From Pseudomonadota bacterium (GTDB lineage: Bacteria; Pseudomonadota; Alphaproteobacteria; Rs-D84), in NCBI GenBank assembly GCA_030531915.1, contig JAUNMD010000067.1:1-5217 (forward strand): a stretch of 5,217 nt of DNA, read 5' to 3'. The stretch's first letter is position 1. Every line of letters begins with the position of its first letter. Shown here piece by piece: positions 1 to 5,217 of this stretch. The position numbers and the translations under genes are program-made. The notes beneath the pieces are model-generated. The model was given only the letters and a program-made list of their open reading frames with translations. It was not told the origin of the DNA and searched no databases.

Positions 1-1062
1 GTCGTGCCGCGCCAGATATGCACCACGATGGGCGGCCTCTGCATTCCAAATAAATGCGGACAGGGCGCGTACCGATGCATCGCCGCCGATGTTTTCGGTT
101 GGTATTGAAAATGCGTTCTCAATAAATTCTGTTGCGCCATCAGTCATTGCGCCACCACCCGTCAGAATGATTTTTGTTGGGTGGTATTTTGCAATCGCAC
201 CACTGGACGCGTTTGCAATTTGCGATGCAATTTCAACCATATGTGGCAAGAATATATCGTTTACGTCGCCACGTGAAAATTCGTATGCGGTGTCGGCGGG
301 GGTAAATCTGTCCATTTCCTTGGGATACAAACACGCGACCGCACGTTTGATACGTTCGGCATCATCAAATCCGATGTGCAATTTTTCTGATATGTCACGT
401 GATATTTGTGTGCCGCCCAATGGAATCTTGGCGTGCCATACCGGCCCACGATCCGTCCAAATGGACGCAGATGTAAATTCAGCACCTAAATCCAGAAACA
501 TAACGGTCTGTTTTTTCTGGCGCAGGGCGGCGTTCAGCAACCACTGGGGGTCATAAAAACTGTTTGGCAGAATATGCGCATGGCGCAGTTTTGTTGATAC
601 GCGTTCAAATGCATCGCGTTGGTACATAATTGTGCCAAATGCCGATATCAACTGGCGATCAGTGTATCCAATGGGAGACACCATATTGCGTGCCGTTGGT
701 GTATCATATCGCAATGGTATGATATGCATTGGAAAGTAACCATCTGGGATATCAATTTGTGCGATTTGCGCACGGACGTCCGATGCGGTGATTTTATGTT
801 CGCCATTCCATTTTGTGCTTTTAGCGGACATGTCAAAAACAGACGTGCCAAAATTACCAGTGACATATGCATCGTCAAATCGTGCGCCAACCATGCGTTC
901 CAGTTCGTCAATAACGGACTTTATCGCGAAAACGGTATCAAAACTGTCCACACTGAATACGGCGGATTTGTCCAGTCGACCACCACGTACGCGATGGCCC
1001 ATGCCACGTACACCCGACGTGCCAATGTCCAGACATAAAAAAGCCGAATCAAACAGGTTCAT
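1..1062 (-). CDS. ftsA: Cell division protein FtsA, 3'-truncated by the window edge
   Basis: FtsA is the actin-like ATP-binding protein that tethers FtsZ to the inner membrane and recruits later divisome proteins. The frame is open for 354 codons from the ATG at 1062 to base 1 with no stop. E. coli FtsA is about 420 aa, so roughly the last 60 residues are missing, including the C-terminal membrane-targeting helix. Visible signatures are a phosphate-1 loop LDIGTSG (residues 11-17), a 1C-type subdomain at about 80-165 with FPMHIIPLRYD and SPIGYTDRQL, a phosphate-2 region FLDLGAEFTS (199-208), the IPLGGTQISRDIS stretch (about 223-235) and the adenosine loop TGGGA (301-305). The phosphate-2 loop is unusual, since related proteins normally read close to D-hydrophobic-G-x-G-T-T. 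The segment after phosphate-1 is also shorter than usual. It starts 6 nt after the ftsQ stop, with only a weak purine-rich stretch upstream, so translational coupling to ftsQ is likely. Identity is firm from motifs plus the ftsQ neighbour. Confidence 0.92.
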   Translation of the reverse strand, partial: MNLFDSAFLCLDIGTSGVRGMGHRVRGGRLDKSAVFSVDSFDTVFAIKSVIDELERMVGARFDDAYVTGNFGTSVFDMSAKSTKWNGEHKITASDVRAQIAQIDIPDGYFPMHIIPLRYDTPTARNMVSPIGYTDRQLISAFGTIMYQRDAFERVSTKLRHAHILPNSFYDPQWLLNAALRQKKQTVMFLDLGAEFTSASIWTDRGPVWHAKIPLGGTQISRDISEKLHIGFDDAERIKRAVACLYPKEMDRFTPADTAYEFSRGDVNDIFLPHMVEIASQIANASSGAIAKYHPTKIILTGGGAMTDGATEFIENAFSIPTENIGGDASVRALSAFIWNAEAAHRGAYLARHD

Positions 1063-1068
1063 AGTTTC

Positions 1069-1749
1069 TTATTTTACCAATATTCGCGCGTCGTCGCGCA
1101 TGTCGATAACACTGATGTCACGATCCAAAATATGGTGATTCTTGTTTAACACAATCAGTTGCGCAATCGCGGCATCGGGGGACTTTTCAGGCAACATTAC
1201 CGTAATGCCACCGGTTGTAACCAAATCCCAGCGGCGGTTTTCAATCCATTCCATATAATTCAAATCGCCAATCAGGTTATGTGCAACGGTTGTAATTTCG
1301 CTGATATCATTTGGTAATGTGCCACGGAACAGAACCGTGCCGGCCTTGCGCTGGTCACTTGGCTGGTTCACAATCGTGCCATCGGCGGACAGTGGAAAAT
1401 AATTCATACCATCAGTCCACAGCGCAACCGCGCGGTATAATTTTACGCGCACAACCAAATTACCATTTGGTAAACGGCGCACCGCGGACGAACGCACGCC
1501 CGCAACCGCACCAACACGATGATTTAATTGGTTCAAATTGACCGTCAGTGCCGATGTACCCGGTGCAACCGCGGCGGCCGCGGCCAATGCGGACATATCC
1601 TTGTCCGCGATGTCCGCAGATATTGAAATGCTGCGCACGCGGGACAGGTCACCACGCCCCATACTGGTCATAATAACACGCACAGAAAAGTAGGTTGCCA
1701 AAACAATGGCAACGATAAAATAAACCCAAAACCAAATTGTCCGTTTCAT
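1069..1749 (-). CDS. ftsQ: Cell division protein FtsQ (POTRA-domain bitopic membrane protein)
   Basis: FtsQ is a single-pass inner-membrane protein that links early divisome components to FtsL/FtsB and FtsW/FtsI in the periplasm. The product is 226 aa, against 276 in E. coli. It has a very short cytoplasmic tail (MKRT), one membrane segment at about residues 5-22, a POTRA-like domain at about 37-106, and a beta domain to the end. Recognisable family signatures are the end of the POTRA domain with VRRLPNGNLVVRV (90-102), followed by RAVALWTDG and PLSADGTIV (a usual form is PxALW...D..G.vI), and RWDLVTTGGITVMLPE (about 163-178), which resembles alphaproteobacterial FtsQ. The residue before the RAVALW stretch is K-L-Y rather than the more usual acidic E. 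The ATG at 1749 sits just before the membrane segment and exactly 7 nt after a TATAAT, which supports this start on a leaderless mRNA. ftsA follows after 6 nt. Domain content plus ftsA linkage makes the identity strong. Confidence 0.93.
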   Translation of the reverse strand: MKRTIWFWVYFIVAIVLATYFSVRVIMTSMGRGDLSRVRSISISADIADKDMSALAAAAAVAPGTSALTVNLNQLNHRVGAVAGVRSSAVRRLPNGNLVVRVKLYRAVALWTDGMNYFPLSADGTIVNQPSDQRKAGTVLFRGTLPNDISEITTVAHNLIGDLNYMEWIENRRWDLVTTGGITVMLPEKSPDAAIAQLIVLNKNHHILDRDISVIDMRDDARILVK

Positions 1750-1756
1750 ACCGGCA

Positions 1757-1785
1757 ATTATATCACAAAAAGGTTGGTTTTGAAA
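1757..1785 (-). promoter_or_regulatory. Predicted ftsQ promoter, extended -10, leaderless geometry
   Basis: On the minus strand a perfect TATAAT occupies 1762-1757 and is preceded by TGA (1765-1763), which makes an extended -10 (TGnTATAAT). The -35 match is poor: TTTCAA at 1785-1780 with 17-bp spacing matches TTGACA at 3 of 6 positions, as is common when an extended -10 is present. Seven nucleotides separate the -10 from the ftsQ ATG at 1749, so transcription would be expected to begin at or next to the A of the start codon. No Shine-Dalgarno sequence lies between. This would give ftsQA its own promoter independent of the lipoprotein gene upstream. Confidence 0.65.
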
Positions 1786-1807
1786 GCGTGGGACTTAAAA
1801 ATAAAAA

Positions 1808-2188
1808 TCAACTGGCACGCAATAAATAACCGCGTCTAAACATACACTTGCGATATGCACCGACGGTTTTAGATGTTGCATTGCGTGGCACAGACAGTAA
1901 TGAACGCTGGCTGGTGTCTTTGTACTCGTTCGATTGGAATGTTACCCACAGACCGTCCCAGTCGGGCATTTGGCCACTTTGATTTGGGGCAAGTAATTTT
2001 GAAATACGGCTGCGTGGCATATACGATGGCTTGTTCACGCCCAGGCACGCCTTGTGATCGCGGACGAACTGTTCCATCGTGACGGATTCATTCTCCCAAT
2101 TCAAAACAGTTGCGTCATCAATGTTGCCACGATTGGGCGATGCGCATGCCGCGACAGTTGCTATTAAAATCAGGTATATAAATCTCAT
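1808..2188 (-). CDS. Small hypothetical lipoprotein with a Cys pair
   Basis: The product is 126 aa when read from the ATG at 2188. Residues 1-14 (M-R-F then a hydrophobic run) lead to a lipobox V-A-A-C with C15 as the predicted lipidated cysteine. The next residue is Ala, not Asp, so Lol sorting would send it to the outer membrane. The mature part is about 112 aa with no further membrane segment. It carries two more cysteines, C48 in FVRDHKACLG and C115 in YRKCMFRRGY, which could form a periplasmic disulfide. The D-x(3)-C ... Y-x(2)-C-M-x(2)-[RK]-G-Y layout is one I associate with small uncharacterised proteobacterial lipoproteins, but I cannot name a family. An in-frame ATG at 2197 would add M-H-C, but it overlaps the TATAAT, whereas the ATG at 2188 lies 7 nt after it, exactly as at ftsQ. 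The gene ends 58 nt before ftsQ on the same strand. Its function is unknown. Confidence 0.75.
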   Translation of the reverse strand: MRFIYLILIATVAACASPNRGNIDDATVLNWENESVTMEQFVRDHKACLGVNKPSYMPRSRISKLLAPNQSGQMPDWDGLWVTFQSNEYKDTSQRSLLSVPRNATSKTVGAYRKCMFRRGYLLRAS

Positions 2189-2195
2189 ACAATGC

Positions 2196-2224
2196 ATTAT
2201 AATTTATTTGCGTTGATGGGGCAA
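2196..2224 (-). promoter_or_regulatory. Predicted promoter of the small lipoprotein gene, leaderless geometry
   Basis: On the minus strand a perfect TATAAT lies at 2201-2196. TTGCCC at 2224-2219 is a 4-of-6 match to TTGACA at the ideal 17-bp spacing. Seven nucleotides (GCATTGT) separate the -10 from the ATG at 2188, the same spacing as in front of ftsQ, so the transcript would start at or next to that ATG. No Shine-Dalgarno sequence is present. The element physically overlaps the plus-strand promoter at 2208-2237. Confidence 0.65.
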
Positions 2225-2237
2225 TAGTTTTTATAAT
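2208..2237 (+). promoter_or_regulatory. Predicted promoter of the 114-aa gene, secretin-like gene and lolC-family operon
   Basis: A perfect TATAAT lies at 2232-2237. The best -35 candidate is TTGCGT at 2208-2213 (3 of 6, 18-bp spacing), so the upstream half is weak. The ATG at 2246 follows the -10 by 8 nt, giving a predicted leader of zero to two nucleotides. An AGGG at 2238-2241 could pass for a Shine-Dalgarno sequence but would lie upstream of the predicted transcript start. No other promoter-like sequence was seen before the two downstream genes, so this one probably serves all three. Confidence 0.55.
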
Positions 2238-2245
2238 AGGGAAAA

Positions 2246-2590
2246 ATGGAGCAAGAGAATAACATGGCAATAACAGTTGCAAATTTTATAAAACTGGCAA
2301 ACTTTTATAACCAGATGACAATGATGATGTCGGCCATCTGTGTGGAAAAGGGCGGTATTGCGATTGAAAACTATGTGGGACGTTTTTTTGCGGCGGACAC
2401 ATTGGAATTTGTTGCCGAATATGGTCGTCGTCTGATGGCGGACAAGAAACACGAATTGACGCCGGAAATTATTTCGGTGATAAATCGGTTCAATGAAAAC
2501 TATGCACGGGTCAAGGATTTGACAACACCGACACAGAAACCGATTTATGAAATGACACTGGCAGAATTTGAAAGATTGATGAATATCTGA
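2246..2590 (+). CDS. Hypothetical 114-aa cytoplasmic protein, first gene of an envelope operon
   Basis: I do not recognise this protein. It has no signal peptide, lipobox or clear membrane segment, and its composition suggests a mostly helical soluble protein. Residues 17-35 form a Met-rich amphipathic stretch (FIKLANFYNQMTMMMSAIC begins at residue 14). A basic segment YGRRLMADKKHE follows at about 59-70, and the end is acidic and helical, with EMTLAEFERLMNI closing the protein. The single cysteine is C32. Two starts are possible: the ATG at 2246, 8 nt after TATAAT (leaderless), or the ATG at 2264, which would leave a leader of about 19 nt carrying GGAG at 2248-2251 with a long 12-nt spacing. 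The next gene begins 32 nt downstream on the same strand, so it is probably cotranscribed with the secretin-like lipoprotein and may serve the same envelope process. That role is inference from position only. Confidence 0.72.
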   Translation: MEQENNMAITVANFIKLANFYNQMTMMMSAICVEKGGIAIENYVGRFFAADTLEFVAEYGRRLMADKKHELTPEIISVINRFNENYARVKDLTTPTQKPIYEMTLAEFERLMNI

Positions 2591-2606
2591 TATTGTGCAG
2601 TGCAGC

Positions 2607-2613
2607 AAAGGAG
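2607..2613 (+). promoter_or_regulatory. Strong Shine-Dalgarno that fixes the secretin-like gene start
   Basis: AAAGGAG at 2607-2613 lies 9 nt before the ATG at 2623. It decides that ATG over an in-frame upstream TTG at 2593, because a TTG start would lie before this site and add ten residues (C-S-A-A-K-E-K-G-G region) unlike a signal peptide. It is the only strong Shine-Dalgarno sequence in the window. Confidence 0.75.
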
Positions 2614-2622
2614 AAAGGCGGA

Positions 2623-3963
2623 ATGAAAGTAATCGATAATTGGTTGGGCAAAATGCTGGGGGCGGCATGCGTATGCGTGGCGTTGGCGGCGTGTGTCCAA
2701 AACGGTGATGATGAACCACAGTATGATACGGTTACGGTCGTTGACAATTTGGTCATTGATGAAAATTCTGTGCCTATTTTTCCTAAAAAGGCGGCATTGA
2801 CCACCGATACGGCGCGACGCTTTTCATTGGATTTGCCCAAACGGTGCGAGGTCAACTGGGACAATCAAACGGTTGTATCGGTTGTACCCGAAGAAAAGAT
2901 TGAAATTGTACGTCTGAATACTGGGGACGCGTTGCCAGAATTGGCGGTGTCGGATTATGAATTTCGTGATTTGACGGTTAAACGTGCACTGGAAAAACTG
3001 TTGGACGGGTCGGATATTGCGGTTGTTGCCGACGAAGAAATGTATGAAAAAATATCGGGGTCTATTTCCGCAGGGACGTTGGCCGATGCGGTTGAACTGA
3101 TGGCGAAAATGGGACGTGCATATTATTCTTATGATGCGGAGGCGGGTGAAATTCATTTGACACATCGTGCAAAATGGTTGGTCAAAATGCCACACGACCA
3201 ATCGATAATTATGGCATTGATTGACGCAATGCGTGGCGCAGATGTGCGTAATCTGTTGGTGGACTGGAACGACAAGACGTTGGTGTTCGAAGGCAATTAC
3301 CAGACCGAACGCGAAGTTTCCAGAATCATTGCCGATATTGCGTCTAAAAAATATATGCTGGCATGGGGCATTGATGTATATCGTGTGTATCCGCGTACAG
3401 ACAATCCGATTGTTTGGATGAATATGTTGCCGGCATTTGGTGATAATAATATCAAGATGTCAATCCCAGGGGTGGTGGGGCGTGCACTGGTCGTCAGCCC
3501 AGAGGTAAATACCAAAACCTTGCAAGAATTTTTGTCGCAACAGGCGAATGTTGTTCTGATTTCGCGTGGGCAATTTGTGATTCCAAATGGTTGGCAATCG
3601 CGTTTTGATATTGGTCAATGCAGCAAAGAAGAACGCTTGGAAACAGACCTGATTGTTGGCGCAACGGGTAAATATGGTGACTTTGGCGGTCGTAATAAAA
3701 TCGATGCAAAAATTGTTTTGCGTACCAGCAATGGTGAACTGACGTCATTTAATATTCCGTCCAGTGTGGGTGATAACTATGTGATTATTGGTATTCCGAC
3801 GCATTCGTTTGTAACAACACCAGAAACATTGATTTCACCGTTTGCGGAACTGGTGGTGTTTATGTCGCCACGTATTATTTCGATTGTTGATGCCGCACAA
3901 ATTCCATCGGGCGAAATGACGCCACTGGTTGGTGATGCGTTGCGTGCGTTTTTAAGTGAATAA
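2623..3963 (+). CDS. Secretin-like outer-membrane lipoprotein (possible type IV pilus or secretion secretin)
   Basis: The product is 446 aa from the ATG at 2623. A signal peptide ends in the lipobox L-A-A-C (C24 lipidated); the next residue is Val, so outer-membrane sorting is expected. After a linker (about 25-105) comes an STN/N0-like fold at about 112-180 (FRDLTVKRALEKLL... then ISGSISAGTLADAVELM). An N1-like ring domain follows at about 193-258 (DKTLVFEGNYQTEREVSRII then a beta strand AWGIDVYRVY). The C-terminal part at about 295-422 has the order seen in secretin cores: LQEFLSQQANVVLISRGQFV, a middle variable stretch, and the closing strand ELVVFMSPRII (409-419). Lipidated secretins of the BfpB/PilN kind in type IVb pili offer the closest architectural parallel. 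The core here is short and no C-terminal S-domain is visible, so it could be a divergent or reduced secretin, or a secretin-related periplasmic factor. No pilus ATPase, pilin or assembly gene is nearby. Two extra cysteines occur at C75 and C343. It sits between the 114-aa gene and the Lol permease gene. Confidence 0.62.
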   Translation: MKVIDNWLGKMLGAACVCVALAACVQNGDDEPQYDTVTVVDNLVIDENSVPIFPKKAALTTDTARRFSLDLPKRCEVNWDNQTVVSVVPEEKIEIVRLNTGDALPELAVSDYEFRDLTVKRALEKLLDGSDIAVVADEEMYEKISGSISAGTLADAVELMAKMGRAYYSYDAEAGEIHLTHRAKWLVKMPHDQSIIMALIDAMRGADVRNLLVDWNDKTLVFEGNYQTEREVSRIIADIASKKYMLAWGIDVYRVYPRTDNPIVWMNMLPAFGDNNIKMSIPGVVGRALVVSPEVNTKTLQEFLSQQANVVLISRGQFVIPNGWQSRFDIGQCSKEERLETDLIVGATGKYGDFGGRNKIDAKIVLRTSNGELTSFNIPSSVGDNYVIIGIPTHSFVTTPETLISPFAELVVFMSPRIISIVDAAQIPSGEMTPLVGDALRAFLSE

Positions 3964-3974
3964 GGTATAGAAGT

Positions 3975-5217
3975 ATGTTGTTTTCAAAACTGGAAAGAAA
4001 AATCGCATTCAGATATCTGGCCGCAAAAAAGCGCGGGTTTGGTTCTGTGATATCGTGGGTGTCGTTGATTGGCATTACGCTGGGGGTTGCGACACTGATT
4101 GTTGTGATGTCGGTGATGGGCGGATTTCATGAAACGCTGTTGTCGCGCATTGTTGGTATGAATGGTCATGTTGTTGTCTATCACCAAGATGGTGCGATTA
4201 CCGATTACGATTATCTGATTGATAAAATGAAACAGAACAAGGTTGTTGCCGCGCACGTGACCGGTATTGTCCCGATTGCAGAGGGGCAGGTTATGGCAAC
4301 CGCCGGTGGTAACAATACGGGTGCAATGGTGCGTGGTATTCGCATGACAGATTTGGCGGCCAAGACAGAAACCGGCACAAAAATATATGGTAAAAAATTA
4401 TCAGAAATTCACGATGGTGAATTGGTTGCGGGTGCATCATTGGCGCGCAGTTTGCGTATCGGTATGGGGGACAAAGTGTCACTGGTATCGGCATCGGGCG
4501 CAACACCAACACCATTTGGCACAATGCCACGTATTATGGCGTATCCGGTGATGTCATCGTTCTTTATGGGAATGTATGAATATGATTCTGGGTATATATT
4601 TATGCCACTGGAAACCGCCCAGAAATATTTGAATATCGGAAATGCGGTAACGCATATTGACCTGTTCTTGCGCAATCCCGAAGATACCACCGCCGTGCGT
4701 GATGCGTTGGCGCGTCTGTTGCCGGACGGGTTTGTTGTGCGCGATTGGCGTGAATTAAATCGTGGGTTTGTTGGTGCATTACAGGTTGAATCAAATGTGA
4801 TGTTTTTGATTCTGATGCTGATTGTGATTGTGGCGGCGTTTAACATTGTGTCGTCGTTGGTTATGTTGGTCAAAGATAAAAACAAAGACATTGCCGTGCT
4901 GCGCACGTTTGGTGTGTCACGTAAATCCATGATGAAAATATTTGTTCTGTCGGGGACAAGTATTGGTGTTATTGGTGCGTTCTTTGGCACGGTGTTGGGC
5001 GTGATTGTTGCGATTTATATCGAACCGATACGTCAATTCTTTCAATGGATAACGGGGCGTGATTTGTTCCCATCGGAATTGTATTATTTGTCAGAATTGC
5101 CATCAAAACTGGTGCCGTCAACGGTTATTGGTATTGCGGCACTGGCGATTGCGCTGGCATTCTTGGCGACATTGTACCCCGCATGGAAGGCGGCGTCCAC
5201 CGACCCAGTTGATGTAT
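3975..5217 (+). CDS. lolC: LolC/LolE-family lipoprotein-releasing ABC transporter permease, 3' end cut by the window
   Basis: This is the membrane subunit of the LolCDE-type complex, which uses ATP hydrolysis by LolD to pull mature lipoproteins from the inner membrane and pass them to the periplasmic chaperone LolA. There are 414 full codons with no stop. The terminal LYPAWKAASTDPVDV is the family's usual end, so only about five residues are missing. Signatures are ERKIAFRYL (7-15), TM1 at about 25-49 with SLIGITLGVATLIVVMSVM, a periplasmic domain at about 50-270, TM2 at about 274-300 with AAFNIVSSLVMLVKDK, the LolD-contacting DIAVLRTFGVSRKSMMKIF (305-323), TM3 at about 325-348 and TM4 at about 380-402. 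The loop TPTPFGTMPR (177-186) corresponds to the Hook region by which E. coli LolC holds LolA. The usual MNGF after TM1 reads MGGF here. It starts 11 nt after the previous stop with AAGG at 3962-3965. LolC versus LolE, or a single hybrid LolF-type subunit, cannot be settled; lolD would be expected next. Confidence 0.93.
   Translation, partial: MLFSKLERKIAFRYLAAKKRGFGSVISWVSLIGITLGVATLIVVMSVMGGFHETLLSRIVGMNGHVVVYHQDGAITDYDYLIDKMKQNKVVAAHVTGIVPIAEGQVMATAGGNNTGAMVRGIRMTDLAAKTETGTKIYGKKLSEIHDGELVAGASLARSLRIGMGDKVSLVSASGATPTPFGTMPRIMAYPVMSSFFMGMYEYDSGYIFMPLETAQKYLNIGNAVTHIDLFLRNPEDTTAVRDALARLLPDGFVVRDWRELNRGFVGALQVESNVMFLILMLIVIVAAFNIVSSLVMLVKDKNKDIAVLRTFGVSRKSMMKIFVLSGTSIGVIGAFFGTVLGVIVAIYIEPIRQFFQWITGRDLFPSELYYLSELPSKLVPSTVIGIAALAIALAFLATLYPAWKAASTDPVDV

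Noticed and set aside
89..556. 155-aa plus-strand open frame opposite ftsA
   Set aside because: It lies entirely antisense to ftsA, whose minus-strand frame carries clear family motifs. It has no recognisable domain and no RBS.
619..1138. Plus-strand open frames (139 and 116 aa) opposite the start of ftsA and end of ftsQ
   Set aside because: Both are antisense shadows with low-complexity or Cys/His-rich translations and no initiation signals, and they overlap each other in different frames.
1254..1441. Plus-strand TATAAT hexamers at 1254-1259 and 1436-1441 inside ftsQ
   Set aside because: They sit antisense inside a coding region with no supported plus-strand gene or small RNA downstream. 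They are likely chance matches.
1786..1810. Possible terminator after the small lipoprotein gene (T-rich run following its stop on the minus strand)
   Set aside because: There is a T-rich stretch but I could not find a convincing GC-rich inverted repeat before it.
2186..2197. Alternative upstream ATG at 2197 for the small lipoprotein
   Set aside because: This ATG overlaps the -10 hexamer and would not be in the predicted transcript. The ATG at 2188 gives a cleaner lipoprotein signal and the same -10-to-ATG spacing as ftsQ.
2593..2622. TTG start at 2593 for the secretin-like gene
   Set aside because: The ATG at 2623 has a strong AAAGGAG 9 nt upstream and a compact signal peptide. The TTG lies upstream of that site and only 2 nt after the previous stop.
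2231..2864. Minus-strand open frames (162 and 117 aa) opposite the 114-aa and secretin-like genes
   Set aside because: The translations are rich in His, Cys and Phe, typical of antisense frames. They cover the divergent promoter or the lipobox region of better supported genes.
4409..4990. 193-aa minus-strand open frame opposite the Lol permease gene
   Set aside because: It is antisense to a continuous, strongly conserved LolC/LolE frame. The translation is Asn/Thr/Ser rich with no family signature.

Overview
The window reads as a bacterial chromosome from a Gram-negative (diderm) organism, most likely an alphaproteobacterium. The reasons are two lipobox proteins, a LolC/LolE-type lipoprotein-release permease, and an FtsQ whose POTRA and beta-domain signatures (for example RWDL...GGITVMLPE) resemble alphaproteobacterial FtsQ. 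FtsQ and FtsA are both divergent and the genes are tightly packed, so an uncultured or host-associated lineage is possible, but the window does not prove this. No mobile elements, CRISPR arrays, tRNA or rRNA genes were seen. No stretch of more than 300 bases lacks a gene.

The left half (1-2188) is read on the minus strand. In transcription order it holds a small Cys-containing lipoprotein (2188-1808), then ftsQ (1749-1069), then ftsA (1062 running off the left edge). ftsQ and ftsA are 6 nt apart and form the distal part of a dcw (division and cell wall) cluster; ftsZ would be expected just beyond the left edge. The gene before ftsQ is an unrelated lipoprotein, not the usual ddl or murB, and ftsQ has its own good promoter, so the cluster appears to be split here.

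The right half (2246-5217) is read on the plus strand. It holds a 114-aa unrecognised cytoplasmic protein, a 446-aa lipoprotein with a secretin-like architecture (STN/N0-like, N1-like, short secretin core), and a LolC/LolE-family permease that lacks only its last few codons. The three are closely spaced (32 and 11 nt gaps) and look like one operon.

The most striking signal is in the promoters. Each gene that starts a transcription unit (the small lipoprotein, ftsQ and the 114-aa gene) has a perfect TATAAT only 7-8 nt before its ATG and no convincing Shine-Dalgarno sequence in the predicted transcript. The clear internal operon gene (secretin-like) has a strong AAAGGAG. This suggests leaderless transcripts for first genes and SD-led starts inside operons. 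The two divergent promoters at 2196-2237 overlap physically, so the left-hand lipoprotein and the right-hand envelope operon may compete for RNA polymerase.
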